NCBI RefSeq assembly: GCF_000003855.2
Contig: NW_003101678.1
Location: forward strand, 2,297,134-2,361,133
Origin: Blastomyces gilchristii SLH14081
Lineage: Eukaryota; Ascomycota; Eurotiomycetes; Onygenales; Ajellomycetaceae
Length of the DNA: 64,000 nt
Reading direction: 5' to 3'
Each line of letters starts with the position of its first letter. The first letter of the stretch is position 1. Position numbers and translations under genes: made by a program. Below are positions 48,500 to 60,097 of the stretch, piece after piece. The notes beneath the pieces are model-generated. The model was not told where the DNA came from and did no database searches. It saw only the letters and a program-made list of their open reading frames with translations.

Positions 48500-49019
48500 A
48501 TTCTGATCTCAGACACGGTCACACAGTCAGTCTATCTGAGACCAGAACTAGAATTTTTGATAGTTTTATTACCAATTCAACTGATCTCATTACACAGTTT
48601 TAACATTAGATAGTAGTTTCATACTGTCTCAGTGAGACTTACTGTCTACTCTTATCACATTTTTCAAATAAGACCATGATTTCTACTTCTCAATGTAAAT
48701 TATTTTTATTGCTTTAAATGACTTTAAATGTCATTTGAGTGTTATCAAAAAGTGTTACTTTTTAAAAAATTAAAAATAGTCTAAAAGAAACCTTAAAATA
48801 TCTAAAAATAGTTACTTTATGTCAAGAATGAGACTAAATAAAACCAAATAAGATCACTTTCTCATTTTTTTCAAGTCATGGTTTCATTTTGAGATCTGAT
48901 ATATAGTCACTTTGCATGTTTTTTTAATGATTAGTCTCAGTGAAATTCATGTCAAGAAATGTATAAGATCAGATCAAATGATATTAAATGTGAAATTTAT
49001 AGTCTCAGCGGCCAGTCTA
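48500..49019 (-). mobile_element. Small TIR element, single unit, with an inverted terminus
   Basis: Inverted copy of the A+B element: outer A end GCGGCCAGTCTA at 49008-49019, and B end near 48535. The last 21 bases at the B end (48514-48534, CACGGTCACACAGTCAGTCTA) are in the opposite orientation to that expected. They are bracketed by TCTCAGA (48507-48513) and TCTGAGA (48535-48541). It interrupts Gypsy B6 just after its RT YLND motif. Confidence 0.6.
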
Positions 49020-51308
49020 CAGAGTACATTATCACGTCATTTAGATATATTATCACAAAGACATTCAGATATATGTAAAGTGTTTTATTAATAAAAGACT
49101 GAAATGTTGTAAGAGTATTAATCAAATCAAAAGATATTACTAGATATTCAAATAATTTCAGTACAGTTCTAAGAACAGTCTTTCATTCATTCTCAGACTG
49201 TATTCAGAGATATATATATATATTAATTATATTCAGTTATATGAATATGACAGCTTCTGTGAGACAGTTAATCATATTCTCAATCAGAGATAGAAAATAG
49301 TAACTCTTTATTATCTTAAAGTTCAGATTGTAGTAGTTTATATATAATCTAAGATCTTTATTCTTCTTCTTCATACATATCACAGAGGCTTCTGCAGAGA
49401 TCTATGAATATCAGATAAAGTTATTCTTCAGATTCTTCTTTATATAAGTCTGCAAGACCTCTGTCTTATGATGAGAGAGCTTATAAATTAGTTCTTAGAA
49501 GAGTTTCTATTCTTCTATTAAATCTATTATCAGATTCTTCTCACACTGAGATGAAAGCTCAGCTGTCTTAGCTGAGCTGAATATCTCTGCAAGATCTTGA
49601 TATTTCTCTGATATCTGAAGCTCAGTTTTCATGACTGTGAAGTTCTCAGATATTCATAAAGTTATTATATAGATGAGCTTATCTTCTTTAATTAACTCTA
49701 TAATATTAACTGATTTCATCTTTATAAGTGAGTCTGTTAACACTGATTAGAAGTATAAATCTGACTTATAAATAGCTATGTGTGAATTATGTCTTTGAAG
49801 TTATATAAGTCTGAAGTACATATTATCTGTGATGTCTGTGATAATCACAGTTTCTGCAAATTTTCTTCAGATTTCAGAGAGATCTTGTAATTCAAAGATG
49901 ACTCTTACAAGTCTCTCAGCTCTCAGATCTGAGTTCTCATACTCTGCTTATTATAAGAGTAGATTCTCAGTTTTCATTATTCAGCTTATTCACTCTGTGA
50001 GTTTTAGTGATACTACAGTGATCTGAGATTCTGAGTTTATCAATACTTCTTATACTTATAAGACAGTAGTACTGTGATACAGTCTCTCTCTATAAGTATC
50101 TATTTTCATTAAGAAAGTAACAGATTCAGATGTCAGCTTTAACACTCTTAAGAAGACTGACACTGACTCTGTCTATAACTCTTTAAATTTCTATTTTAGT
50201 TTATCTGAATAGTTTATACAGAGATATTCTGATTTAGAATAGATGAAGCAGAGTCTCTTTTTCTTAATCTCTCTATTATACACTTTGTTTATAGAAGCTT
50301 ATAAAGCTCTTTCTCTCTACTTAGCAGTCAGATACAAATCTCTCTATATCTTATTATCTTTTCTCAGTAAATCTGTTCTCTGTTATTCTGATTCTTACAG
50401 AATCAGTCAGTGATCTGCTCTTTATAAATCTGCAACTCTCATAGTAATCTGTAAGTAGTGAATAAAAGTTATCAGTTTCTTCAAAGTCAAGAGCTTAGAG
50501 TCTTACTTAATGAGCTTGTTCTGTATATCTTTATTCAGTCTCTTTATAAATATTATTATTTAGATTTTATTTCAGAGCTCTGTTTCTGCAGATTTCAATT
50601 CATATTATAATTTTATAAAGTATTATAAGTAGTCTTTATCAGATTTCTCATCTTCTTTTCTAATATTAATAATTACAGCTTAGATATTCTCTATCTGACT
50701 TATAAAGTCTCTTAACTTATTCTCTATATAGATTTTGAGAACAGATCAGTGAGATGTCTTATAATTATTCTCTAGATAATTCAGTCAGTTCTTGACTTCA
50801 GTATAGTAGAGATCTATTATTACATAGATAACAGCTTCTTCATCTTTTATATTACATAGCTGAGCTTGTGAGTTACTTTCAAATACAAACTTATAAAAGC
50901 TTTTATAGATTGTGATTTGATAGTTAATCTTAAGCAGTCACAGCTTAGGAAAGTTTCTTGTTAATTTATGAATATCTCTGAAGATTATGTCTAGAGTCTC
51001 AGTTTAAGAGTATTTACAGACAGTAAGTATTTCTTATAGAAAAATAGCTTGATTCTGTAAGAGATGCTCAAGAATATTCTTTACTAAGATTAATTTATTC
51101 ATAAGTTCAGAGAGTTTCTCTGTCACAGATACAGAGAATAATATCTTATAAATAATTAATAAGTTCTCTGAGACTTCTTTTATAAGAATTATTCATGATT
51201 CAGATAACTGCTTCTGAGTGTCTGTAGTAGAGTTTACAGAGATTGAAGTATATAAGTTTCTAGTTCTTTCAGTTATAATAAGTAGTTACTGACTGACAGA
51301 GCTTGAAA
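49020..51308 (-). pseudogene. Gypsy B6: gag to RT (5' half), minus strand
   Basis: Aligns inverted with B1 from about 18908 to 21190. Its left edge is in the RT catalytic region (IYLNDVIMYS near 49075-49035, first Asp now Asn). No further B sequence is seen left of the TIR element, so the rest is lost. The plus frame 49829-50026 is a shadow. Its 5' LTR lies to the right at 51309. Confidence 0.8.
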
Positions 51309-51436
51309 TATAAGAATAAGTACTCACAGATAATTATACAGGTGTTTACAGCTTGACATAATATGTACTGTTAACTACTAGAAGTATTTATAATAGGAAG
51401 ATAAAATATAGAAGTTAATATATAATAGTATTCAAG
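51309..51436 (-). repeat. LTR-B fragment (5' LTR of B6), truncated by LINE copy 3
   Basis: First ~128 bases of LTR-B, inner end, mutated even at the terminal dinucleotide (TATAAG for TGTAAG; ACTCACAGATAATTATACAGG). The intact outer version is at 59840. The break is at AGTATTCAAG. Confidence 0.85.
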
Positions 51437-51642
51437 TATTGATCTAGTTTACAGTTTAAAAACAATTAATGAGAATTTAGAAGCAATTGAAAAGGCAGTA
51501 AAGAAAATCTTTGTTAGAGCAGATATTAATCAAATTTAATTTAATATGAATAAAACTGAGTAAATTTATTTTTTCTCTAGATTCAATAAGAAAAAACTAA
51601 GTTTAACTCTTTTAAATAAAGAAATTAAACTCAGTTTAAATG
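51437..51642 (+). pseudogene. Tad-like LINE copy 3, left part (RT C-terminal region)
   Basis: Matches the inverse of copy 1 from about 9620 to 9420, i.e. just downstream of the RT YxDD motif. It is 5'-truncated at 51437 where it entered LTR-B of B6, and interrupted at 51642 by Gypsy A1. It continues at 57401. Confidence 0.85.
51638..51642. repeat. Target-site duplication (left), Gypsy A1
   Basis: AAATG here against AAACG at 57401-57405. The single difference is a C-to-T at a CpG, so the mutation process altered one copy of the duplication after insertion. Confidence 0.75.
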
Positions 51643-51960
51643 TGTGGCGGGCTGCGCCCGATCAATCATATAGACTATTCCATTACACTTCACAGATTTC
51701 CACCGCTCCCATTCTCAGTCGCTGATCCTTAGCTGAAAACCTACGGAATTCCTATTCTTCCGCCCCGAAGCTTCATCACATATGAAAACCTCTATTCTTT
51801 CACCCTGAAGTTCCACTGCATACATCATCATGTACACATATAAATATTCACTCTGATCACTGATTTCCACACTTTCTCTTTCTTTCCTTCTCTAACATTT
51901 TTCTCTTTGTTATATAAGACCTATATATTATATCAATCTATTCAGTATAAGTCTCTTATA
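51643..51960 (+). repeat. LTR-A, 5' LTR of A1
   Basis: 318 bp. The outer ~150 bases keep CC and CG (GGCGGGCTGCGCCCG, TTCCACCGCTCCC, TTCCGCCCCGAAGC). The inner end is mutated through to the terminus (CAGTATAAGTCTCTTATA). Confidence 0.92.
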
Positions 51961-53160
51961 CTAGAAAAACATTCATTGTCTTCTTATTAGAAATGATTAT
52001 CTATTAAGATATCTGAATGTGTAACAATATATAAGAAATAGAGAAACAGTTAAACAGTTAAGTGAACACTGAGTTCTCAGATAGAAGCTTACTTATCAGT
52101 CACTCTGACTCTGTAACAAGATCTTATGAAGAGAGTAAGATCTTATAAAGAGAATGTCAGTGAAAGATCTGAGAGTTCTGACATCATAGATGTATAAGAT
52201 ATTTATACAATTACACTTCTTTCAATTTCACAGATATCACATATCTGATAATTAATATAACCATGTCTAATAATAATATGAAAGAACTCTCAAACATGAG
52301 TATAAACATGATATCACAGTGACTCTAAGCAATGTTGAAATTACAACAGCAATAGATAGCTGATATGCATGTAACTTAACAATGTTAATACAAGGAAATT
52401 CAATAATTATCTTGACTAGAAACCTCTGCACAGATAATTTCAACACTGATAGAATTGAATATGAACACAATACAGATACTAAAGAAACACTTAGATGCTT
52501 TCACATATTTTAATACTACTGATCTCACTCTCTACTCATCATGAAGATTGAAAATGCTTGTGAAACTAAGTATAGATGAAGATATCATTGATTCACTAAT
52601 CAATCAAGATTGATATATCAATGAATGATTGAGAGATTGTATGAAACAGAAGTTTCATTTATGAATGAAAGCATGTGAATCAGTATTACAAATGTCTGAT
52701 AATATTATCAAATATCTTGATATTATGTTCTGAGATACTACTATGCAACAGAAAGTATTAGATTGATTACAGAGTATCTGACAGAGAAACACTACTCTCA
52801 TAATATTCATCTCTGACTTTAATATCAAGATTCTAAAAGCAGGTGATCAATCTTGAGAGAACTAAATAAAGATTAGTATGCTTAAGAAGATATTAACTTT
52901 TGAACTCTTACAGATTCTTGTATGTATAGATGAAGACCAGACTTATGAAGGTTTCTGCATACAACTTCAGACATTGAATAATCATCTTATCAAGCTCAAG
53001 AGTATATAGAACAGTGGCAGAAGATATTACACTTCAGTCACTTATATATCTGTACTGAAGAATGACAATGCAGATGTCATGAATTGAGTGAACTTAAATA
53101 TCTATATGCAAGCAAGAGTCTCTGCTGTCTAAATAGACTTTCAAGTTCCTGAAATCACTT
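51961..53160 (+). pseudogene. Gypsy A1 leader and gag
   Basis: Gag frame from about 52263 (MSNNNMKELSNMSINM) to about 53160. Conserved text includes SDNIIKYLDIMF, QQKVLD.LQSI and SDFNIKILKAG, then ISMLKKILTFELLQIL, DEDQTYEGFCIQLQTLNNHL and NSGRRYYTSVTY. This matches gag of copy Y, and stops fall at Trp/Arg positions. The gag assignment is by position and conservation between copies. Confidence 0.75.
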
Positions 53161-53419
53161 CTGAAGAAGTTGCTGATTAACATCAATAAGAAGTATACAT
53201 CAACTGTAACTGATCAGAATATATTACTTTCAACTGCTGATCAGCCTATGTATCTTCTCACTTGAAGAATGAATCAACATCTATCTGCATTAATCACATT
53301 GCATTGAAGAAAGATTCAGAAGATAACTATGAGAATGTTCTGATAAAACAGAGAAAAGATTAACTTCTGTTCAAATTCATAAACAGAAGCTTAAAGAGAT
53401 CAGATAATAATAAGTTAAA

Positions 53420-56400
53420 GAGAAAATGACAATGAACACAATTCTTGTATCTACTGTGATTGATGACATGTATAATATGAAAGTCATGATAGACAGTGAT
53501 CTATGTTATTATACAGTGATTAAATCTTTAGTTGTAAGATATTACAATCTTCAGTGTATTTTGTTATTAAAACTCTGACTTCTCACAGAATTTCATAACT
53601 TAAAAGACATTTGTATCTGTTACATGATAAAGTTGAACATAGATGTTGAAGAACATCAACATAAAGATGTCTATATATATAAAGTTAATAATCTCAATTA
53701 TAATCTTATATTAGCACTTGTCTGACTATCTGAACAAGGTATCTTATTAAACACTTGAAACAGAAGCTTAATATTCCCTAATAATAATAGAGTTCATGAA
53801 GATGATATTCACAAGACTATGAATCTGACACAGATCTCTGTCAATACTCATGAAATGCTCTGAAAAGAAAGTCACTGAAAAGATCATTGATAGCAGAATT
53901 ATATGACAATCTATTTCATTAGTCTGACTGATATTAAGAAAGCTTTAGAGAAGTTATTCTGTACTATAATAACAGATTCTCATACAAAACTCTCTTAATA
54001 ATATCATGAATATCTAGATGTCTTCTGATAAGAAAATATTACAAATATACCTCTCTTACCAGGCTCAGGAATAGATCACAGTATCAAGTTAGAAAAGAAG
54101 AATGATAAGAACTCTGAGTTATTATAAGACTTTCTTTATAATATGTCTTGAGATGAACTTCTTCTTCTTTGAAAGACACTCAATGATTTGTTGAATAAGA
54201 AATTCATATATATTAGCAACTCTTCTGCTGCAGCGTCTATTCTCTTTGCAAAGAAATCAGATAAAGAACTCTGATTCTGTGTGAATTATTGAGAATTGAA
54301 CAGATTAACCAGGAAGAACTACTATTCTTTATCTCTTATCAATGAAACTCTAGCTCACATTGAATAAGCTCAATGATTTATAAAACTAGATATCATTACT
54401 GTGTTTTATAAAATCTGTATTACTGAAGAAGATGAATGACTTACAGTATTCTGAATATATTATAATCTCTTTGAATAAATAGTTACACTCTTTGAACTAA
54501 TCAATGCTCTTAGTACATTTCAGAAGTATATCAACTAAGTACTTCAGAATTTCCTTGATGAATTTGTATCTGTATATCTCAATGACATTCTCATCTTTAC
54601 TGATAAGTTCAGAAAAGAATATTAAGAACATGTGTGAAGAGTATTACAATGATTATAAGAAGCAGAACTATCAATAGATATTAACAAGTATGACTTTGAA
54701 GTCAAGAGTATTAAATATCTAGGTTTTATCATAGAAGCTGATAAGAGAATTTGAATGAATTCTGAGAAAGTCTCTATCATTCTTGAATGAGAAGCTTCAT
54801 GTACTGTGAAAGATGTATAAAGCTTCATCAGATTTGCTAACTTCTATTAATAATTTATATGAAACTTCTCAGATATCATAAGATTACTTACAGAACTTAT
54901 CAGAAAGAACTCAGTATTTCAGTGATTAGCAGACACTAAAGCTGTATTTATACAGATGAAGAAGATATTCATCAATATCTCTCTACTAATAACATTTAAT
55001 TCTGATTATAAAACAGTTATTAAAGCTGACTTCTCTGACTATGTTACAGAGAGAGCTATATTATAATATGATAATAAAGATATCTTACAATCATGCATCT
55101 TCATATCTAAGAAACTAAGTTCTGCTGAATACAACTATGAGATCTATGATAAGAAACTTCTTACAATTGTACACTATCTAGAAGAATGAAACTCTGAACT
55201 CTGAAGTGTCTCTGAATTTGAGATAATCACAGATCATAAGAATCTCAAGAACTTTATAACTATCTATAAACTTATTAAATGATAGATATAATAATCTGAG
55301 TTCTTAAGTCACTTTCATTTTATAATACACTACTATCTCAGCAGCCAGAACTTGATAACAGATGCTCTCTTATAATAAGAGTAAGATATGCCTTCTGATA
55401 TAACAGACATCTGTTGAATGAACTGAGAACATCAGCTTCTAGATCTGAAGATATTAGTTGATCAAGATAGAATAACTCATAACACTATACATACTTCTCT
55501 AATTGAAACACTCTCTCTCTGAACTGCCACTGACACTGACACTAATACTGACACTGACACTGACACTGATATCTCAACTTCTCTCAAATCTACACTGAAT
55601 GAATTATAGTATATAACAGCTCACACTGATGAACTTCTTTAAGTACTTATTGAAGCAGAACATTAAGAAGCACTCTGATTCCTCTCAGAACTATATATAA
55701 GAACTGATATCTCAGAATACTTAATTGATAATAATAGCACTTTACAGTTTTATAAATAATATTAAGTCTCTCACTCTGAATTCTTACACACTCAGATAAT
55801 GTAAGAGATGTATAATTCATATATAATCAGTTACTCAGATTGTGAATAATTGTACTGAATAATCTCTTAAGAGTTCTACTGATCTGAGATATTAAACAGC
55901 ATCAGACATTTCATTTGAAACTGTAATTATTATTCTACTATCATCTTATGAAAGAACTGTAGAAAAGATCTACTAAAATCACTTAATATCTCTGATAGAA
56001 TCTGATAAGATGTAGTAATTAACTTCACTATTAATCTCTCTGAGAGTAAGAATTGTAAGAATATTCTAATCATTATAAACTGATTGAGCAAAGATATAAT
56101 ATTGAAACCTTGTAATAAGATAAATACTGAATAAGTCACTGAAGCTTTTCTAAGAAGCTCATTCTATCAGATGCATGAATTGCTGAAATCTATAGTATCA
56201 GATTAAGACTGTCAATTTATGAGCACTCTCTGAACAAGAATCTGTCAAGTTCTCAAGATTATATATTATTTATTAACTATCTATCACTCTGAGACTGATA
56301 ATACATCAGAATAAATAATTCAGACTGTAAAGAATTATCTTTATAAGTTCTGTAATCACTTATAAAACAATTGATATAATCTTCTTCTACACACTGAAGT

Positions 56401-57060
56401 CACTATCAATAACTGAGATGTTATTTCAACAGATATAAGTCTGTTCTTTCTTGTATATGAATATTATATGAAAGTACTAAATCTTTTAAAGATTATACAT
56501 TTTACACTGAACTCTCACAGTCTGATTCAGATCACTGATAATATAGTAATAAAACTTTAAATCATCTATGATTAAGTAGAAGTCTTCATAACAAGTGTTA
56601 AACAGAATTAAGAAGATTGAACTAATATTCACTGAGATCTTATCAAGTAATATAAGATAGAAGATCTGATATAGTTGAATCTTAAAAATATACAGATCAC
56701 ATACTCATCTTACACACTGAATTATCATTATACAAAGTATAAAGTGAAAGAAATTCTAGACAGTTATAACTACTATCTTGACACATTATCAGAGATTTAT
56801 GATGTCTTTTATATGAGCTTGCTTTATCTCACTGCTACTGATCTGTTTCCTTCTTAACTGACTTCTAACTGACAGCTGCCAGGGATCATAGAAGAAGATA
56901 ATAAACTTGAATAAGAGATTGAAGATATTCTTAATAAGAGATTCCGCAGCTACAGCTGATAATATCTTATGAAATGAGTTGACTATAATTACCTGACCTG
57001 GACTCTGAGTTTCATGTTATTCAAGACCACAGCCCTTGACCGATGAGAGCTATGTATGAC
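53420..57060 (+). pseudogene. Gypsy A1 pol: protease, RT, RNase H, integrase, chromodomain
   Basis: Protease about 53430-53720 (TILVSTVIDDMYNMKVMIDS). RT about 54190-54850: ILFAKKSDKELRFCVNY, FIKLDIITVFYKI, SVYLNDILIFTD with YLND at 54575-54586 (first Asp now Asn), and DFEVKSIKYLGFII. RNase H about 54980-55390: [50 protein letters not shown]. Integrase core about 56010-56520 with KSIVSD..CQFMST and TVKNYLYKFCNHL. Chromodomain about 56916-57048 (IEDILNKRFRSYS..YLMK.VDYNYLTWTL..TTALDR). Most stops are TGA at Trp codons. Family A is a chromovirus. Confidence 0.9.
55527..55570 (+). repeat. CACTGA hexanucleotide repeat coding (Thr-Asp)n
   Basis: Seven to eight CACTGA-type units, read in the pol frame as Thr-Asp repeats, between RNase H and the integrase zinc region. 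Copy X has about five decayed units (26905-26935) and copy Y about one (38428-38440). Confidence 0.8.
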
Positions 57061-57082
57061 TAAGAAAGGAAGAGAGAGCTAA

Positions 57083-57400
57083 TGTAGCAGGCTGCGCCTG
57101 ATCAATTATATAGACTATTTCATTACACTTCACAGATTTCTATCACTCTGATTCTCAGTTGCTGATTCTTGATTGAAAATCTATGAAATTTCTATTCTTC
57201 TGCTTCAAAGCTTCACTGTAGACAAAAACCTCTATTCTTCTGCTCTGAAGTTTCACTGTGTATATCATCATGTACATGTATAAATATTCACTCTGATTGC
57301 TGATTCTCACACTTTCTCTTTCTTTCCTTCTCTAACATTTTTCTCTTTATTATATAAGATCTATATATTATACCGATCTATTCGGCGTAGACCTCTTACA
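57083..57400 (+). repeat. LTR-A, 3' LTR of A1
   Basis: 318 bp. The inner start is mutated (TTTCTATCACTCTGATTC, where the 5' LTR has TTTCCACCGCTCCCATTC). The outer end keeps CCGATCTATTCGGCGTAGACC, where the 5' LTR has CAATCTATTCAGTATAAGTC. Confidence 0.92.
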
Positions 57401-57963
57401 AAACGTTAAATAACAGAGAGTGTTATTAAACTTTAAGTTGAATTTTAAATATTATATTTAACAAAGAACTATCAAGATAGAAAGACTATTAAATAGTATA
57501 ATCAGACTATCAAATACAGAGAGAGATCTATTCTTTCAGACTATGAAACAGTTATATATAGTCTGTATCATCTCAGTAGCTGATTATGAAGTTTAAGTTT
57601 GATGAAATAATTAACAAAATTTCACTGAACTCTTTCAAAGTCTGTAAAACAGAGTCTTAAGAAGAATTCTGAAAGTATTTAAATTATCTTTCATTAAAGT
57701 AATGAAAATTGAAGCATTAATTCTCTCTTCTGCTATTAGATTTGAAAAGACCTGTATGAACTATGCTCTGAGGGTCATAAAAATGAGCTTAAATTATATA
57801 ATCAGAGAAAGAGTTTCTTCTTCATTTTCATTAATTAACTCAGAAAATTAACTGAATTGAAATAGATTTCTTAATTGAAATGAAAATACTTCTTCAAAGA
57901 AAATACTCTCTCAACTATGCAGACTATATTCACTGATTAAAAATCAATATTCTTTATTAAATA
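57401..57963 (+). pseudogene. Tad-like LINE copy 3, right part
   Basis: Continues from 51642. It matches the inverse of copy 1 from about 9410 to 8870 (end of RT to start of RNase H; IEALILSSAIRFEKTCMNYAL region near 57710-57780). It is cut at 57963 by LTR-B of B4. The 3' end of this LINE is not in the window. Confidence 0.88.
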
Positions 57964-58229
57964 TGTAAGAAATCCTGCTTCTCACGGATTCTTTACCTCT
58001 ATTTCTATCTCTCATGTAATCAATAGAGTTAGCGGCTCTTGACTACATATAACTATATAGACTGAAGTTCATGACTACTATTCATAACTCAGCTTGAATA
58101 CTATTATACATTTAATCTCTACATTTTATCTTTCTATTATAAATACTTCTAGTAGGCTAGTAGCTATTAATATATATTATATCAAGCTGCAAACATCTGA
58201 ATAATTGTCTCTAAGTACTTATTCTTACA
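57964..58229 (+). repeat. LTR-B, 5' LTR of B4
   Basis: 266 bp, TGTAAGAAATCCTGC to TTCTTACA, with partly retained CC/CG at the outer start (CTCACGGATTC, AGCGGCTC). Confidence 0.9.
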
Positions 58230-59343
58230 TTTCAAGCTCTGTCAGTCATTAACTGTCTATTATAACTGAAAGAAGTAGAAACTTATATAGTTCAATCTCT
58301 GCAAACTCTACTGCAGACACTTAGAAGTAGTTATCTGAATTATAAATAATCTCTGTAAGAGAAGTCTTAGAGAACTTATTAATTACTCACAGAATATTAT
58401 TCTTTATATCTGTGACAGAGAAACTCTCTAAATCTATAAATAAATCAATATCAATGAAGAACATTCTTGATCCTCTTTTACAGAATTAAGTCATTTTTTT
58501 ACAAGAAATACTTACTGTCTGTAAACACTCTTAAACTGAGTCTCTAGACATAATCTTTAGAAATACTTATGAATTGAAAAGAAACTTTCTTAAACTGTAA
58601 CTACTTAAGATTATCTATTAAATTATAATTTATAAAAGCTTTTATAAGTTTATCTTTAAAATTAACTTACAAGTCTGACTATGTAATATAAAAGATGAAG
58701 AAGCTATTATCTATATAATAACAGATCTCTACTACACTGAAGTCAAGAACTGACTGAACTATCTAGAGAATAATTATAAGAGATTCTGCTAATCTATTCT
58801 TAAAATCTATCTAGAGAATAAGTTGAAGAACTCTGTAAGTTAGATAGAGAATATCTAAGTTATAATTATTAGTATTAGAAAGAGAGATGAGAAACTTAAT
58901 AAAGACTACTCACAGCACTTCATGAAATTATAATATAAATTAAAATCTGTGAAAACAGAGCTCTGAAATAAGATCTGAATAATAATATTTATAAAGAGAC
59001 TGAATACAAATATATAGAATAAGCTTATTAAGTAAGACTCTAAGCTCTTAGCTCTGAACAGACTAATAACTCTTATTTATCACTTACAGATCACTGTAAG
59101 AGTCACAGATCTACAGAGAGCAGATTATTAATCAGCTCTGTAAGAGTCAGAATAATAGAGAATAGATTTATTAGAGAAAGATAATAGAGTATAGAGAGAT
59201 TCATATCTAACTACTAAGTAAAGAGAGAGAGCTTCACAAGCTCTTGTAAATAGAGTATATAATAGAGAGATTAAGAAAAAGAGTCTCTACTTTATCTGTT
59301 ATAAATCAGAATATCTTCACACAAACTGTTTTAATAAATTAAA
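58230..59343 (+). pseudogene. Gypsy B4 leader and gag part, cut by LTR-C
   Basis: Follows B1 from 18908 to about 20020 with many transitions and a few small indels. No uninterrupted frame. It ends where LTR-C copy 4 begins, and the remainder of B4 is not in the window. Confidence 0.8.
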
Positions 59344-59839
59344 TGTCACGCTCCCAGCCGCGTCAAGACCCTGTTGCAATTTCACACGGCTCATCAGTTT
59401 CCAACNNNNNNNNNNNNNNNNNNNNNNNNNNNNNNNNNNNNNNNNNNNNNNNNNNNNNNNNNNNNNNNNNNNNNNNNNNNNNNNNNNNNNNNNNNNNNNN
59501 NNNNNTTCTCATCACTTTCATACGGATGATTCCATTCATTCCGCAGCCTTGTTTGAACCGGTTTCCAACCACTCTATAACATCATTCAAATATATTATAG
59601 AAGAATCTGATTAATGAATATGAGAATCTCACTTCTATACAAGGTCAGCAGATTACTCTTTCATAGTAGTAAGACATCACTGAGATATCACTTCAGCTAT
59701 TCTCACTTATGAAATGAGAGAAGAATATTCACTCATTGTCTATATAGAATAGCTAGATACTGACTTCTTATTAAGAAAGTCAGTGATTCATTTTTCTTCT
59801 ACTGAAATATATACAAGAGTTACTGCATTTCTCATATAA
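59344..59839 (+). repeat. LTR-C copy 4 (inverted relative to copy 1), with a 100 N gap
   Basis: The outer start TGTCACGCTCCCAGCCGCG corresponds to the GC-rich outer end of copy 1, inverted. It is cut at 59839 (CATATAA) by LTR-B of B5. The gap 59406-59505 falls at a point where the flanks nearly abut in the other copies (GGCTCATC / CTCATCACTTTC), so its true length may be close to zero. The reported frames across it are meaningless. Confidence 0.85.
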
Positions 59840-60097
59840 TGTAAGAATAAGTGCTCGCAGGCGATTATTCGGGTGTTTGCAGCTTGGCATGATATGTACT
59901 ATTAACTACTAGAAGTATTCATGATAGAAAGATAAAATGTAGAGATCAAATGTATATTAGTATTCAAGCTGAGTTGTAAATAGTATTCACAAACTTCAGT
60001 CTATATAGTTGTATGTAGTCAAGGGCTGCTAACTCTATTAATTACATAAGAGATAGAAATAAAGATAAAGAATCTGTGAGAAGTGAGATTTCTTACA
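59840..60097 (-). repeat. LTR-B, 3' LTR of B5
   Basis: 258 bp. The outer (left) end is preserved (GTGCTCGCAGGCGATTATTC, GGGTGTTTGCAGCTTGGC). The inner (right) end is mutated (AGAAGTGAGATTTCTTACA). Confidence 0.9.

Larger units (their letters stand above)
51643..57400 (+). mobile_element. Gypsy family A complete element A1 (5.76 kb)
   Basis: Two 318 bp LTRs (51643-51960, 57083-57400), internal 51961-57082, 5 bp duplication. It inserted in LINE copy 3, whose two halves align continuously with copy 1 across the join. This is the reference copy for family A: leader, gag, protease, RT, RNase H, Thr-Asp linker, integrase, chromodomain. It is decayed by stops, mostly TGA. Confidence 0.93.

Noticed and set aside
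59343..59579. Open frames on both strands near a GC-rich patch
   Set aside because: They span 100 N; the sequence is the outer end of an LTR-C, not a gene.
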